Assembly: GCA_002307375.1 (NCBI GenBank)
Contig: NTJI01000001.1
Span: 310,001-374,000 of the forward strand
Length of the DNA stretch: 64,000 nt
Direction of reading: 5' to 3'
Source of the DNA: Lysobacteraceae bacterium NML93-0399
GTDB taxonomy: Bacteria > Pseudomonadota > Gammaproteobacteria > Xanthomonadales > Xanthomonadaceae
The position numbers were made by a program, and so were the translations under genes. The notes beneath the pieces are model-generated. The model worked only from the letters and a program-made list of their open reading frames with translations. It made no database searches and was not told where the DNA came from. This document shows positions 9,537 to 19,540 of this stretch, piece after piece (position 1 is the first letter of the stretch; every line of letters starts with the position of its first letter).

Positions 9537-10828
9537 GCCAGGGCGTTCCAGCGCGCATGCAAGGTATCGAGACGCAGATCGGCGGCGCCGCCCGGCGAGG
9601 TGCGCGCGGCGAGGCTCCCCTCCGGCGTGCGGCCCTGCCCGGCCTTGTCGGCGCTCTGCGCGGCGGCCTTGTAGGCCTCGCGGAACGGCACACCGGCGAT
9701 CGCCGCCTCGACCGCGACATCGGTCGCGTACATGCCCGAATCGACCGCGCCACGCAGACGGTCTTCGCGCCATTCCAGATTCGCCAGCAGCGCCGGCAGC
9801 AGTTCCAATGCGGCGAGCCCGCGGCCGAAGCCGTGGAAGATCGCGCCCTTGGAACTCTGCAGGTCGCGGTGATAGCCCGACGGCAGCGACAGCAGGTGTT
9901 CGATCTCGGTGCGGGCCGCGGCGACGCTGGCATGCGTGGCGCGCATCAGCTCGACGACATCGGGATTGCGCTTGTTCGGCATGATCGAACTGCCGGTTGT
10001 GTACTGCGCCGGCAGCGCGACGAAGCCGTACTCGGCGCTGGTGAACTGCGACAGATCCCAGGCCAGACGCCGCAGGTCCAGCGTCGCGCTGCCCAGCGCT
10101 TCGAGCGCGGCCAGTTCGAACTTGCCGCGCGAGAGCTGCGCGTAGACCGGCGAGACCTGCAGACGCGCGAAGCCGAGCGCCGCGGTCGTGTGGTCTCGAT
10201 CGAGCGCGAGGTTCACGCCGTAACCGGCCGCGGTGCCGAGCGGATTGCAGTCGATCAGCGCCAAGGTGTCCTGCGCGCGCACCGCATCGTCGATGAAGGC
10301 CTCGGCCCAGCCCGACCACCACATGCCGCCGGACGACAGCACGGCGCGCTGGATGTGGGTATAGCCGGGAATCGGCAGGTGCGCTTCCGCTTCTGCGCGA
10401 TCCAGCGCGATCTTCGCGATCTCGCGCGACAGTGCAGCCAGACGCGCCAGCTTCTCCTTGAGCCAAAGACGCGTGGCGACCAGTACCTGGTCGTTGCGGC
10501 TGCGGCCGGTGTGGATGCGCCGGCCGGCATCGCCGAGGCGTTCGGTCAGCCGGTCCTCGATCGCGGAATGCCCGTCCTCGAAACGCTCGTCTAGCACGAA
10601 GGCGCCGCTGCGGAAGTCGTCGGCCAGGACCGCGAGCTCCCGCTTCAGGCCTTCGAGTTCGTCGGCCGACAGGATGCCCACGCGCTGCAGGCCTTCGGCA
10701 TGCGCGGTGCTCGCGGCAATGTCGTGAAGGAAGAACTCGCGATCGAGGAGTACGTCGTCACCGGCAAGAAAAGCCTGGATCTGCGTGTCGACGGCGACGC
10801 CGGGCTTCTGCCAGAGGAGATTGCTCAT
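9533..10828 (-). CDS. argH: Argininosuccinate lyase
   Basis: 431 residues from ATG at 10828 ([14 protein letters not shown]). The open frame continues 109 codons upstream but without similarity. It splits argininosuccinate to arginine and fumarate, the last step of the pathway. The fumarase/aspartase superfamily signature [12 protein letters not shown] is intact. The [10 protein letters not shown] segment and [13 protein letters not shown] segment ([11 protein letters not shown]) carry substrate-binding and catalytic residues. It is followed at once by the YCII-like gene with a four-base overlap. Confidence 0.95.
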   Translation of the reverse strand: MSNLLWQKPGVAVDTQIQAFLAGDDVLLDREFFLHDIAASTAHAEGLQRVGILSADELEGLKRELAVLADDFRSGAFVLDERFEDGHSAIEDRLTERLGDAGRRIHTGRSRNDQVLVATRLWLKEKLARLAALSREIAKIALDRAEAEAHLPIPGYTHIQRAVLSSGGMWWSGWAEAFIDDAVRAQDTLALIDCNPLGTAAGYGVNLALDRDHTTAALGFARLQVSPVYAQLSRGKFELAALEALGSATLDLRRLAWDLSQFTSAEYGFVALPAQYTTGSSIMPNKRNPDVVELMRATHASVAAARTEIEHLLSLPSGYHRDLQSSKGAIFHGFGRGLAALELLPALLANLEWREDRLRGAVDSGMYATDVAVEAAIAGVPFREAYKAAAQSADKAGQGRTPEGSLAARTSPGGAADLRLDTLHARWNALA

Positions 10829-10901
10829 CGGGATAGGTCTCGGAAAGTGCTTTCGTTGAATCCCCGCACATGGATGTGCGGGCTCTTGCGAGGGACTCGC
10901 G

Positions 10902-11849
10902 TTACTGGATCGACGCCAGCTCGTCGAAACCCAGCGCCAGATTGAGGTTCTGCATCGCCTGCGTCGCCGCGCCCTTGAGCAGATTGTCGAGCGTCGCGAC
11001 GACAACGACCCGACCGTTGCCGGGCGCCATGTTGAAAGCGCCGATCTGCGCGCCATGGCGGCCGGCGATGCGGCTGACCCAGGGTGCCTCGTCGATGACC
11101 TCGACCAGCGGCTCGCCGGCATAGCGCGCGTCGAACCGCGACTTGACCGCATCACGCGAAATCGGCACTGAGAGCCACAGATTGACCGTCATCGTGATGC
11201 CGCGGAAATGCGGCGCGACGTGCGGCATGAACTCGACGGGCATCGCCAGCTGCTTCGACACTTCGCGCTCGTGCACGTGGTCGGTCAGCGCATACGGCAT
11301 CAGGTTGTCGGCCAGCAGTTCGACATTGTTCTTGTCCGACGGCGTGGTGCCGGCGCCCGAATAGCCCGACACGCCGAAGCACTGCGGCGGCCCGGCCAGA
11401 TGTCCGACCAAGGGCGCAATCGCCAACTGCATCGCGGTCGCATAGCAGCCGGGATTGCTGATCCGGCGCTGGCCGGCATAACGCCCGCGGGTCAGCTCCG
11501 GCAGGCCGTAATACCAGGCCGCGTCGAAGCGGTAGTCGGCCGACAGATCGACGATGACCGTGCCCGGATTCGCGGCGTCGATCGCGGCGACAAAGGGCGC
11601 GCCTTTGCCGTTGGGCAGCGCCAGGATCACCGCATCGGCGCCCTTCGCGGCGACCGCGTCGGCATCGAGATTCTCGAAGCGCAACTCGCCCTGCCAGCCG
11701 TCGTTGTGGTCGGCCACGCGCTGCCCGTCGAGTTCACGCGAGGACACGAACAGCAGGTCGAGGCCCGGATGCGCGGCGACGAGGCGGATCAGTTCGCTGC
11801 CGGTGTGGCCGCGCGCGCCGACGATGCCGATGGTTTTCTTCTGGCTCAT
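10902..11849 (-). CDS. argC: N-acetyl-gamma-glutamyl-phosphate reductase
   Basis: 315 residues from ATG at 11849. It reduces N-acetylglutamyl phosphate to the semialdehyde with NADPH, the third step of arginine synthesis. The N-terminal dinucleotide-binding loop is [13 protein letters not shown]. The catalytic cysteine is Cys135 in SNPGCYATA, and [12 protein letters not shown] and [10 protein letters not shown] are typical of ArgC. The gene lies 10 bases after argB and 73 bases before argH. Confidence 0.95.
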   Translation of the reverse strand: MSQKKTIGIVGARGHTGSELIRLVAAHPGLDLLFVSSRELDGQRVADHNDGWQGELRFENLDADAVAAKGADAVILALPNGKGAPFVAAIDAANPGTVIVDLSADYRFDAAWYYGLPELTRGRYAGQRRISNPGCYATAMQLAIAPLVGHLAGPPQCFGVSGYSGAGTTPSDKNNVELLADNLMPYALTDHVHEREVSKQLAMPVEFMPHVAPHFRGITMTVNLWLSVPISRDAVKSRFDARYAGEPLVEVIDEAPWVSRIAGRHGAQIGAFNMAPGNGRVVVVATLDNLLKGAATQAMQNLNLALGFDELASIQ

Positions 11850-11859
11850 GCGTATGTCC

Positions 11860-13185
11860 TCAGCCCACCAGCGTCGGCACGCGGGTCTCGCAATGCGCAA
11901 CGCAGCGCTGGATCTGCTCGAAACCGTCGAGCCCGTACCAGAACACCTTCCACTTCGGCTGCTTGATGCAGCCGTCGGACTCGGCGTAATAGAAGATGTT
12001 GACCGCGTTGTCGTGGCGCGAGCGCCAGAACAGCTGCGGCGTTTCCTCGCGCATGACATTCCACACCGCGCGGCCCAGCCCTTCGCCCTGTGCGTCATCG
12101 AGCACGGCGAACTTGTCCAGGTACACCGTGCCCTCGCCCTGCGTGAGGATGACGGCCGCGCGGTAGTTCTCGCTGACGTAGGCACGCAGCAGCGGCGTGC
12201 GTTCGAAATAGTCGGGCGCGAGCTCGCGGCCGAAGCTCGATTCGATCAGCGACTTCAGACGCGCAAGATCCAGTTCCGACCAGTCGGTCACGCGCAGCAC
12301 CTGCTCGCCACGACGCACCAGCGTGCCCGAGCCCTTGTGCGTGAACAGCTCCTTGGCCAGGTCCGCAGGCCGCGTGATCGACACCGACGAGGCCATCGGC
12401 AGGCCTTCGAGCAGATTCTTGATCTGTTCGATCTTGACCTTCATGCCGCCGTGAAGCCACGGCTGCTCGATCAGATGGTCGTACTCGGTCGACAGGTTGA
12501 TCGAATCGATGACCTGCCCGTCCGCATCCAGCAGGCCGCCGGTGCCGGTGAGGAAGATGATCTTGTAGGGCTGCAGTTTGCGCACCAGCTCGTTGGCGGC
12601 GAAATCGGCATTGATGTTGAGGATCTGGCCCGACGCGGTTTCGCCCAGGCTGGTGATCACCGGAATCGAGCCGGCCTGCAGGCTGGCTTCGATCGGCGCG
12701 AGGTTGACGGCATTCACTTCGCCCACCAGGCCGTAGGTGGCCTGGTCGAGATACGTCGCCTCGAATACGCCACCGGTGATCGACGTGGCGCGCGCGCCGT
12801 TCTTCTGCAGCGCCTCGACCAGACGCAGGTTCGCGGCCTGGAACACGCGACGCACGATGGCGAGCCCCTCGGGCGAGGTCACGCGCAGGCCGCCCACGGT
12901 CTTCTTCTCGATGCCGGCGGCCGCAAGCTCGACATCGAGCTGCGGACCTGCGCCATGCAGCACGATCGGCGTCAGGCCGACTTCCTGCAGGAACGACAGC
13001 GAGGATGTCAGATCGTCGAGCTCGTCGCGCAGCACTGCGCCACCGACCTTGACCACGGCAAAGCGCATGGCGTCGAGCTGGGAGAAGCGCTTGAGGTACT
13101 GGCTGATCTCCTTCGCGCTGGCCATGCTCGAAAGCAGGCGCACGATGGTCTGGCGGGTCTGGACGTGGGTGGCGGGAATGTTCAC
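11860..13185 (-). CDS. argB: Bifunctional N-acetylglutamate synthase/kinase (xanthomonad type)
   Basis: 441 residues, GTG start at 13185. An ATG 20 codons later would remove [12 protein letters not shown], which is conserved in the Xanthomonas enzyme, so the upstream start is preferred. Residues about 25-290 are an amino-acid-kinase domain ([39 protein letters not shown]). Residues about 300-441 are a vertebrate-type GNAT domain ([41 protein letters not shown]). The fusion makes N-acetylglutamate from acetyl-CoA and glutamate and then phosphorylates it, and in Xanthomonas it is inhibited by arginine. There is therefore no need for a separate argA. A loop before [10 protein letters not shown] is a few residues shorter than in the X. 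campestris protein as I remember it. Confidence 0.93.
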   Translation of the reverse strand: MNIPATHVQTRQTIVRLLSSMASAKEISQYLKRFSQLDAMRFAVVKVGGAVLRDELDDLTSSLSFLQEVGLTPIVLHGAGPQLDVELAAAGIEKKTVGGLRVTSPEGLAIVRRVFQAANLRLVEALQKNGARATSITGGVFEATYLDQATYGLVGEVNAVNLAPIEASLQAGSIPVITSLGETASGQILNINADFAANELVRKLQPYKIIFLTGTGGLLDADGQVIDSINLSTEYDHLIEQPWLHGGMKVKIEQIKNLLEGLPMASSVSITRPADLAKELFTHKGSGTLVRRGEQVLRVTDWSELDLARLKSLIESSFGRELAPDYFERTPLLRAYVSENYRAAVILTQGEGTVYLDKFAVLDDAQGEGLGRAVWNVMREETPQLFWRSRHDNAVNIFYYAESDGCIKQPKWKVFWYGLDGFEQIQRCVAHCETRVPTLVG

Positions 13186-13240
13186 GGAGTGCTCGGCGTG
13201 CGGTGACGCGTGGAAGAGGAAAGAAAGAAAAGCGTCGCGC

Positions 13241-14341
13241 TCAGCGCGCGCCGTTGATGATCCGGTGCACCGAATCGGCGTAGCGCTGGAGTTGCTCGAG
13301 CGTCACGAATTCGTCGCCGGTATGCGCCTGGGCGATGTCGCCCGGACCGTAGACCAGCGCGGTGTAGCCACCGGCCGAGAACAGCGAGGCTTCGGTCCAG
13401 AAGTCGACCGCGTTGCCGATCGGCAGATCGAAGGCGTCGGCGATGTCGCGCGCGGCGAGGCGGCGTTCCTCGGCACGCGCGATGTCACCCGACGGCAGGC
13501 TCGGACCACGGAAGGTTTCCTCGAAATGCGCCACGTCCGGCTGGGCGAGTGCTGCGAAGGTCTGCAGCAATGCGTCGACATCCATCGACGGCAGCGGCCG
13601 GAAACCGAAGCGCAGTTCGGCGGCCGGCGCGATCATGTTGGCCTTGATGCCGCCCTCGACCCGGCCGATGTTGAAGCGCAGGCCGGTCAGGCCGCCGAAA
13701 CGCGCATGCGCCACGGAGTCGACATGATCGAGCGCGCGATTGCCCCAGCGCATCGCCTGGTGCAATGCGCTCGCGGCCGGATCCTGCCTGCCCGACGCGT
13801 GCCCCGCAGTCCCGGCAAAACGCATCAGCACCGAGCTGATGCCGCGATGCGCGAGCACCGCTTCGCACTGCGTCGGTTCGGCGACCAGCACGGCCTCGAA
13901 CTGCAGACCGCGTGCGAGAAAGGCCGCGATGCAACGCGGATCGTTGGCTTCCTCGTCGGACGAGAACAGGAACGCCGCGTCGCCGTCACCGGCATTGGCG
14001 GCCGCGATCAGCGCGGCCGCCGCGCCCTTGATGTCGCAGACGCCGAGGCCGACCACGCGATCGTCGAGGCGCCGCATCACGTGCGGATCGGCGCTCCAGT
14101 CCGGTGAATCCGGCACGGTATCCAGATGCACGTTGAACAGGATCTTCGGCGTGCCGCGCACCGCGAACAGGCTGACCGCGCCGGCGCCGTGATCGATCAC
14201 CTCGACCTCGAAACCCGGCAACTGCCCGCGGATGTAATCGAAGATGCCGCCCTCGGCCTGGATCGCACGCGGCGGGTTGCGGGTGTCGAAGGACACCAGC
14301 TGTTCGAGGTGGTCGAGCGTGTCAGCCAGCAAATCAGTCAT
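13241..14341 (-). CDS. argE: N-acetylcitrulline (ArgE-type) deacetylase
   Basis: 366 residues from ATG at 14341. It is an M20-family metallohydrolase with the two-metal set visible: His in [10 protein letters not shown], the bridging Asp in VCDIKGAAA, Glu-Glu in SSDEEAND, Glu in VAEPTQ and the distal His in AHTGDEF. The dimerisation domain spans about residues 170-275 ([15 protein letters not shown]). In Xanthomonas the enzyme at this position removes acetate from N-acetylcitrulline rather than N-acetylornithine. The neighbouring acetylornithine carbamoyltransferase makes that the likely substrate here. The gene is flanked upstream by a heptamer repeat array. Confidence 0.88.
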   Translation of the reverse strand: MTDLLADTLDHLEQLVSFDTRNPPRAIQAEGGIFDYIRGQLPGFEVEVIDHGAGAVSLFAVRGTPKILFNVHLDTVPDSPDWSADPHVMRRLDDRVVGLGVCDIKGAAAALIAAANAGDGDAAFLFSSDEEANDPRCIAAFLARGLQFEAVLVAEPTQCEAVLAHRGISSVLMRFAGTAGHASGRQDPAASALHQAMRWGNRALDHVDSVAHARFGGLTGLRFNIGRVEGGIKANMIAPAAELRFGFRPLPSMDVDALLQTFAALAQPDVAHFEETFRGPSLPSGDIARAEERRLAARDIADAFDLPIGNAVDFWTEASLFSAGGYTALVYGPGDIAQAHTGDEFVTLEQLQRYADSVHRIINGAR

Positions 14342-14385
14342 GTCATTCCAGAGAGGACGGTGGCAGGTCGCATGGGCTGCCTTTC

Positions 14386-14415
14386 CGAATCACCAATTAC
14401 GAATCACCAATCCCG
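14386..14415. repeat. Degenerate heptamer array between argG and argE
   Basis: On the minus strand the block reads as units of G(G/T)GATT(C/G)-type: ATTGGTGATTC, GTAATTGGTGATTCGG. Its units share the GATT core with the arrays at 15618, 15720, 33816, 33891 and 34495. It fills most of the 79-base gap between argG and argE and would be part of the mRNA. Confidence 0.65.
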
Positions 14416-14420
14416 GCTTC

Positions 14421-15668
14421 TCAGCGATTCACTTGCGCGTAAAGCGTGCTGCTCATGCCGAACAGTTTGATGAAACCCTCGGCCTCCTTGACGCCCCAGT
14501 CCGCCGACTGCGCGTAGGTCGCGCCCTTGGCGTTGAGGATGTGCGGCGAGGTCACCGCCACCGCGTCGACACGGCCGCCGCGGGTTTCGAGTACCACTTC
14601 ACCAGTGACCTTGGCCTGCGAGGAAGCGAGGAACGCTTCGATGTCGGCCTTGAGCGGATCGTGGAAGAAGCCTTCGTAGACCAGCTCGGTCCACTTGCGC
14701 GCGACTTCCGGCTTGAAACGGTTCTGCTGCTTGGTCAGCACGGTGTCCTCGAGCGCGCGGTGGGCGGCGAGCAGCGAGATCAGGCCAGGCGCTTCGTACA
14801 CGATGCGGCCCTTGAGACCGATCACGGTGTCGCCGGTGTAGACGCCGCGGCCCACGCCGTAGGGCGCGAACAGCGCGTTGAGCCTGGCAAGAATCTGCGC
14901 GCCCGGCAGCGTTTCGCCGTCCAGCGCGACCGCCGTGCCCTGCTCGAAGCGGACCTTGACCTGCAGCGGCGCTTCCGGCCATTCGGCGCGCGGCGCGCAC
15001 CAGCCGCGGGCGCCTTCGCCCGGCGCTTCCCAGCGGTCGATCTCGCCGCCGGACATCGTCAGGCCCAGCAGGTTCTCGTTGATCGTGTAGGCCTGCTGCT
15101 TGGCGCGCACGCCAAAACCCCGCTCTTCCAGATACGCCTGCTCGTAGGCGCGGGTTTGCGTGTGTTCTTTCTGGATCTCGCGGATCGGGGCCACGATGCG
15201 GTACTCGCCCTGCGCCTTCACGGCGAGGTCGAAGCGCACCTGGTCGTTGCCCATGCCGGTGCAGCCGTGCGCGATGGCATTGGTGCCGAGTTCGGCGGCG
15301 CGCGCGAGTGCGGCATCGACGATCAGATAGCGGTCCGACACCAGCAGCGGATACTGGCCCTGGTAGGCCTCGCCGGCCCAGACGAACGGCTTGACGAAGC
15401 CGTCCCAGATCGCGGGACCACCATCGACGGTGACATGGCTGGCAACGCCGAGCTCGGCCGCACGCTGCTCGATGAAGGCGCGCTCCTCGGCATCGACGCC
15501 GCCTGTGTCGGCGAACACGGTGTGCACGGTCCAGCCCTGCTCTTTCAGGTACGGCACGCAGAAGCTGGTGTCCAATCCGCCACTGAATGCAAGGACGATG
15601 TCGCGGCTTTCGGCCGCGGGATTCGGGATTCGGGATTCGGGATTCGAAAGAGCGGACTGCTGCGACAT
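14421..15668 (-). CDS. argG: Argininosuccinate synthase with repeat-encoded N-terminus
   Basis: 415 residues from ATG at 15668. It condenses citrulline and aspartate with ATP to argininosuccinate. The ATP pyrophosphatase motif [11 protein letters not shown] is at residues about 27-37, followed by TVFADTGG and [14 protein letters not shown]. Before the motif there is an odd tail: residues about 9-17 (NPESRIPNP) are encoded by four direct GGGATTC heptamers at 15618-15645. Three heptamers equal seven codons, which keeps the frame. No ATG or GTG lies between the array and the catalytic core, so the repeat is probably translated. The core looks intact, so activity is expected. Confidence 0.93.
   Translation of the reverse strand: MSQQSALSNPESRIPNPAAESRDIVLAFSGGLDTSFCVPYLKEQGWTVHTVFADTGGVDAEERAFIEQRAAELGVASHVTVDGGPAIWDGFVKPFVWAGEAYQGQYPLLVSDRYLIVDAALARAAELGTNAIAHGCTGMGNDQVRFDLAVKAQGEYRIVAPIREIQKEHTQTRAYEQAYLEERGFGVRAKQQAYTINENLLGLTMSGGEIDRWEAPGEGARGWCAPRAEWPEAPLQVKVRFEQGTAVALDGETLPGAQILARLNALFAPYGVGRGVYTGDTVIGLKGRIVYEAPGLISLLAAHRALEDTVLTKQQNRFKPEVARKWTELVYEGFFHDPLKADIEAFLASSQAKVTGEVVLETRGGRVDAVAVTSPHILNAKGATYAQSADWGVKEAEGFIKLFGMSSTLYAQVNR
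15618..15645. repeat. Four GGGATTC heptamers inside the argG N-terminus
   Basis: Four exact, contiguous copies of GGGATTC (plus strand). On the coding strand they encode a seven-residue period in the N-terminal tail of ArgG. The same heptamer, with variable last base, forms the array between argG and argF. Confidence 0.9.
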
Positions 15669-15719
15669 GGGGGTTTCTCTGGAAATTGAAAAATGGAGTT
15701 CGAACGGGCGGGGCTTTGC

Positions 15720-15747
15720 GAATCCCCAATCCCGAATCCCTAATCCC
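15720..15747. repeat. Four NAATCCC heptamers at the argF stop
   Basis: Four contiguous heptamers: GAATCCC, CAATCCC, GAATCCC, TAATCCC. The TAG stop of argF (15740-15742 on the minus strand) lies across the junction of the last two units, so the final Asp codon and stop of ArgF are repeat sequence. Confidence 0.9.
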
Positions 15748-16759
15748 GGCGACCCATCAGGGTCGCCATCACCGCTTTCTGCACATGCAGACGGTTCTCG
15801 GCTTCATCGATGGCGATGCACTGCGGCGAATCCATGACCGCGTCGGTCGCCTTGACGTTGCGACGCAGCGGCAGGCAGTGCGAGAACACCCCGTTGTTGG
15901 TCAGCGCCATCTTCCGCTCGTCGACGATGAAGTGCTGGTACTGGTCGCGGATCGGCTTTTCGGGCGCCCAGTTGCCGAAGAACGGCAGCGCGCCCCAGCT
16001 CTTGGCGTAGACCACGTCGGCGCCGGCGTAGGCGCTGTCGATGTCGTGGCTGACGGCCAGCGAACCGCCGCTCTCGGCGACGTTCTGCTTGGCCCAGTCC
16101 ATGTAGCGCTCATCGAGGACGTAGTCCGGCGTCGGGCACAGCAGGGTCACGTCCATGCCGAGGCGCGTGGCGATGGTCAGCGCGGAATTGGCGACTGCGG
16201 TGTTGAGCGGCTTGGGGTGGTAGGTCCAGGTCAGCACGTACTTCTTGCCGCGCAGATCGGAGGTACCGAAGTGCTCCTGCAGCGCCAGCGCATGCGCCAG
16301 CTCCTGGCAGGGATGGGTGATGGTCTCCATATTGATGACCGGCACCGGCGAGTACTGCGCGAAGGCCTTGAGCACCCTGTCTTCGCGGTCGACCGACCAG
16401 TCGACGAACTTCGGAAACGCGCGCACGCCGATCATGTCGACGTAGCGGCCGAGCACGCGCGCGACTTCGGCGATGTGCTCTTCGGTGTCGCCGTCCATCA
16501 CCGTGCCCAGATCGAACTCGATCGGCCATGCGTCCTTGCCCGGTTGCAGCACGATGGCGTGGCCGCCGAGCTGGAACGCGCCCAGCTCGAAGCTTGTGCG
16601 CGTGCGCATCGAGGGATTGAAGAACACCAGCGCGATCGACCGGCCCTTCAGCGCGTCGCCGAGCTTCTCGCGCTTGAAGCGCGCCGCGTCGGCCAGCAGG
16701 GCGTCGAGGTCGGGGCGGGACCAGTCCTGCGTGTTGAGGAAGTGTCGGATCGCGGTCAT
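15740..16759 (-). CDS. argF: N-acetylornithine carbamoyltransferase (ArgF')
   Basis: 339 residues from ATG at 16759. It belongs to the aspartate/ornithine carbamoyltransferase family: the carbamoyl-phosphate loop SMRTRTSFE (about residues 50-58), [10 protein letters not shown] and HCLPLRRN are all present. The sequence resembles the X. campestris enzyme that carbamoylates N-acetyl-L-ornithine rather than ornithine, including the long [12 protein letters not shown] segment. The product, N-acetylcitrulline, is deacetylated by the ArgE-type enzyme two genes downstream. It is the first gene of the arginine operon. The stop codon lies in a heptamer array. Confidence 0.92.
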   Translation of the reverse strand: MTAIRHFLNTQDWSRPDLDALLADAARFKREKLGDALKGRSIALVFFNPSMRTRTSFELGAFQLGGHAIVLQPGKDAWPIEFDLGTVMDGDTEEHIAEVARVLGRYVDMIGVRAFPKFVDWSVDREDRVLKAFAQYSPVPVINMETITHPCQELAHALALQEHFGTSDLRGKKYVLTWTYHPKPLNTAVANSALTIATRLGMDVTLLCPTPDYVLDERYMDWAKQNVAESGGSLAVSHDIDSAYAGADVVYAKSWGALPFFGNWAPEKPIRDQYQHFIVDERKMALTNNGVFSHCLPLRRNVKATDAVMDSPQCIAIDEAENRLHVQKAVMATLMGRRD

Positions 16760-16829
16760 CGGGGATCTCGTGGAGGCAATGGAAGGAAAGGATCGGGCGG
16801 ATCGATGAAACCGGGGTGTCGGAAACGAA

Positions 16830-16853
16830 AAAACCCGGCATCGGCCGGGTTTT
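16830..16853. terminator. Rho-independent terminator (bidirectional form)
   Basis: A perfect 10-bp stem AAAACCCGGC / GCCGGGTTTT with the loop ATCG. On the minus strand it follows the 51-codon ORF by about 35 bases, so it probably ends the transcript of the secreted protein gene at 17049-17531. It lies 70 bases upstream of argF. Confidence 0.85.
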
Positions 16854-16888
16854 CTACGAAACTGCGCACACAGGCGAACGCGTTCCGA

Positions 16889-17044
16889 CTAGCCCCGGGA
16901 AATGTGGGCTTCCAGTCGACGCGCGCGCGAGGTCATCCCCGACGCCATACGGGCGGAGGTCAGGATGTCGGCGTCGGCGCGCAGGGCGTTCATGAGGCGC
17001 GCATCCTCGCACGCGCGGCGCAGCGCTGCAACAAGGCGCCGCAT
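16889..17044 (-). CDS. Small ORF, 51 codons, coupled to the upstream secreted protein
   Basis: ATG at 17044 begins four bases after the TGA of the 17049-17531 gene, and the ORF ends with TAG at 16889-16891, just before a good terminator. The predicted protein is basic and helical, starting MRRLVAALRRACEDARLMN and ending LEAHISRG. There is no signal peptide or membrane segment. I do not recognise a family. The spacing suggests translational coupling, but a chance ORF in GC-rich DNA is possible. Confidence 0.4.
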   Translation of the reverse strand: MRRLVAALRRACEDARLMNALRADADILTSARMASGMTSRARRLEAHISRG

Positions 17045-17048
17045 CCGC

Positions 17049-17531
17049 TCAGCGCTCGCCCGCCGGCGGCACGACCGGCGTCACCGAGACATGCACCCGC
17101 AGGCGGTTGCCGGGGTCGTAGGGCAGGCGCGAGCGGTACTTGACGCCCTTGTGGACGTAATCGACGTCATAGGCGATCGGCCGCCGGAACTCGCGCTCCA
17201 CCGGCACCATGCGGCAATCACCACCGGCCGAGCGGTCGACCTCCTCCACATCCACGTCGTCGGAGCGCAGCACGTCCTTGACCGCGCCGACCACACGCGC
17301 GAACCCGCGCCGCTGTTCCTCGCTGGTCACCGGTGTGGTCGCCTCGCAGCGCTCGACCATGCTCGTCGCGCGCAAGGTCTGGTAGACCGGCTCGGCGCGC
17401 AGCACCTGGGCGTATTCGAGACGCGCATGCGATGTCGCCTGGCCGAAGACCGGCATCGCGCACGCCAGCAGCACCACCCCGACGGGTAGTGAGCGACAGG
17501 CACGGGGGGAACGTCGGCATGCGATTGACAC
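17049..17531 (-). CDS. Secreted protein related to the C-terminal part of 17-kDa-antigen/glycine-zipper proteins
   Basis: About 160 residues from GTG at 17531. This start gives a signal peptide (LPVGVVLLACAMPVFGQA) and a GAGG just upstream; longer starts would run into the cysS leader on the other strand. The mature protein has two cysteines (VERCEA and GDCRMV). Its end, YDVDYVHKGVKYRSRLPY followed by DPGNRLRVHVSVTPV, is the pattern that closes many envelope glycine-zipper proteins. The glycine zipper itself is missing. Location is probably periplasm or outer membrane; function unknown. Confidence 0.65.
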   Translation of the reverse strand: MSIACRRSPRACRSLPVGVVLLACAMPVFGQATSHARLEYAQVLRAEPVYQTLRATSMVERCEATTPVTSEEQRRGFARVVGAVKDVLRSDDVDVEEVDRSAGGDCRMVPVEREFRRPIAYDVDYVHKGVKYRSRLPYDPGNRLRVHVSVTPVVPPAGER

Positions 17532-17650
17532 CTCAGCAGTGTAGGCCGCGCACCTGCGCGCGGGCTGAATCCGGGCTGTCATCGCGATGGTCCGGTGAGG
17601 CATCTGCGGCTGCGCGCCCTGCCCAGCCGGTCCGCACGGCGCGCAGCCGC

Positions 17651-17656
17651 TAGAAT
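17651..17656 (+). promoter_or_regulatory. Possible -10 element for cysS
   Basis: TAGAAT lies 27 bases upstream of the cysS ATG. The same hexamer is the -10 of the better promoter before tRNA-Ser(GGA). No convincing -35 is seen 17 bases upstream. Confidence 0.3.
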
Positions 17657-17682
17657 CGACGGGTTTCCCCGGCGAGCCTGCC

Positions 17683-19050
17683 ATGTCCCTGCACCTGTAC
17701 AACAGCCTGACCCGCCGCCTCGAAGCCTTCGCGCCGCTCGACCCCGCCTGCCCGACGATGTACGTCTGCGGACCGACGGTCTACAACTACGTCCACATCG
17801 GCAATGCGCGCGGCCCGGTGGTGTTCGGCGTGCTGGCCGACCTGCTGCGGCGCCGCTACGGCGCGCTGAAGTACGCGCGCAACATCACCGACGTCGACGA
17901 CAAGATCAACGCCGCCGCCCGCGACCAGGGCGTGCCGATCGCGACGATCACCGACCGCTTCGCCGCCGCCTATCGCGAGGACATGGCCGCGCTCGGCATC
18001 GCGCCGCCGGACATCGAACCGGCCGCGACCGCGCACATCGGCGAGATCGTCGCGATGATCGAACGCCTGATCGACAGCGGTCACGCCTACGCGGCCGAAG
18101 GCCATGTGCTGTTCGCGGTGGGCAGTTTCGATGGCTACGGCAAGCTTTCGCGCCGCGACGTCGATGACATGATCGCCGGCGCCCGCGTCGAGGTCGCGCC
18201 GTACAAGCGTGATCCCGGCGACTTCGTGCTGTGGAAGCCCTCGACCGATGACCTGCCAGGCTGGGACTCGCCCTGGGGTACCGGCCGCCCGGGCTGGCAC
18301 ATCGAATGCTCGGCCATGGCCGCCGCGCATCTCGGCCCGACCATCGACATCCACGCCGGCGGCGTCGACCTGCAGTTCCCGCACCACGAGAACGAGATCG
18401 CGCAGAGCGAGTGCGCCCATGGCGGCGCGCCGTTCGCGAACGTCTGGCTGCACAACGGCATGCTGACCTTCGCCGGCAGCAAGATGTCCAAATCGGTCGG
18501 CAACATCGAACGCGTGCACGATCTGGTGCGCGCGCATCCGCCCGAGGCGCTGCGCTATGCGTTGCTGTCGGCGCATTACCGGCAGCCGCTGGACTGGTCG
18601 GATGCACTGATCGAACAGTCGGTGCGCACGCTCGATCGCCTCTACGGCACGCTGCGCGACCTGGCCGATGTCGATGCGGCAGCGCGCATTCCCGACAGCA
18701 TCGAGCGCGCGCTCGACGAAGACCTCAACACGCCCGCGGCCCTGGCCGAAATCGCCCGCATTGCCGGCGAGGCGCGCAAGGCCGCCGATCCCGCGACGCG
18801 TGCTGCCTTGAAGTCGGAACTGCTCGGCGCAGGCCACGCGCTCGGCCTGCTGCAGCAGTCGCCGGCGGACTGGTTCGCCCGCGGCGCCAGCGACGACGAC
18901 GATGCGCGCATCCAGGCCCTGATCGGCGAGCGCGTGGCTGCGAAGCAGGCCCGTGACTTCGCCCGCGCCGATGCGATCCGTGACCAGCTCGCCGCCGAGC
19001 AGATCGTGCTCGAAGACACGCCACAAGGCGTGCGCTGGAAGCGCGGCTGA
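17683..19050 (+). CDS. cysS: Cysteinyl-tRNA synthetase
   Basis: 455 residues from ATG at 17683. It charges tRNA-Cys in the cytoplasm. The class I signatures are HIGN (residues about 38-41) and KMSKS in [10 protein letters not shown]. The zinc site is Cys29 ([11 protein letters not shown]), the Cys in WHIECSAM, and the His/Glu pair in PHHENE. The C-terminal helical region ([15 protein letters not shown] onward) is the tRNA-binding DALR-like part. The gene is followed by three tandem REP units. Confidence 0.96.
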   Translation: MSLHLYNSLTRRLEAFAPLDPACPTMYVCGPTVYNYVHIGNARGPVVFGVLADLLRRRYGALKYARNITDVDDKINAAARDQGVPIATITDRFAAAYREDMAALGIAPPDIEPAATAHIGEIVAMIERLIDSGHAYAAEGHVLFAVGSFDGYGKLSRRDVDDMIAGARVEVAPYKRDPGDFVLWKPSTDDLPGWDSPWGTGRPGWHIECSAMAAAHLGPTIDIHAGGVDLQFPHHENEIAQSECAHGGAPFANVWLHNGMLTFAGSKMSKSVGNIERVHDLVRAHPPEALRYALLSAHYRQPLDWSDALIEQSVRTLDRLYGTLRDLADVDAAARIPDSIERALDEDLNTPAALAEIARIAGEARKAADPATRAALKSELLGAGHALGLLQQSPADWFARGASDDDDARIQALIGERVAAKQARDFARADAIRDQLAAEQIVLEDTPQGVRWKRG

Positions 19051-19059
19051 CACGCGCCC

Positions 19060-19500
19060 TGCAGGAGCGCGCTCGCGCGCGAAGAGGCTTTCCCGGCAAA
19101 CGCCCCTCGCGCGCGAGCGCGCTCCTACAGAAGCAAAGAAGGCCCGCGCGAGCGGGCCTTCCCTCGGGGCCGTCAGCAATCAGCGGCGCTTATCGATGAG
19201 CAGGCCGCAACCCCGAATATCCTGCAGCCCCGCGCGCAGCGCCCCTGTAGGAGCGCGCTCGCGCGCGAAGAGGCTTTCCCGGCAAACGCCCCTCGCGCGC
19301 GAGCGCGCGCCTACAGAAGCAAAGAAGGCTCTTGCGAGCGGGCCTTCCCTCGGGGCCGTCAGTAATCCGCGGCGCTTATCGATGAGCAGCCGCGACCCCG
19401 GATATCCCGCAGCCCCGCGCGCAGTACCCCTGTAGGAGCGCGCTCGCGCGCGAAGAGGCTTTCCCGGCAAACGCCCCTCGCGCGCGAGCGCGCGCCTACA
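19060..19500. repeat. Three tandem copies of a REP doublet plus hairpin, period about 186 bases
   Basis: A 70-base palindrome recurs at 19060-19129, 19246-19315 and 19431-19500. Its left arm is TGTAGGAGCGCGCTCGCGCG and its right arm is the reverse complement, around a constant centre AGAGGCTTTCCCGGCAAACG. Between copies lie about 116 conserved bases. These include a hairpin GGCCCGCGCGAGCGGGCC that looks like the real terminator at 19541, and the constant piece GCGCTTATCGATGAGCA. The GTAG ends match GTAG-type REP sequences of Stenotrophomonas/Pseudomonas. Copy 1 has GCAG instead of GTAG at its left end, and copies 2 and 3 have GCGCGCC for GCGCTCC near the right end. Confidence 0.92.
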
Positions 19501-19540
19501 CCGGCAATGCGAAGTCCCTCACGATGGCCCAAGACATAAA

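Noticed and set aside
19180..19470. Minus-strand frame of 96 codons in the REP tandem
   Set aside because: It consists of repeat sequence only (the same Arg-rich peptide twice), with no ribosome site.
19060..19500. Repeats after cysS as a CRISPR array
   Set aside because: Units are about 186 bases with the whole unit, including linkers, conserved; no short repeats with variable spacers and no cas genes.
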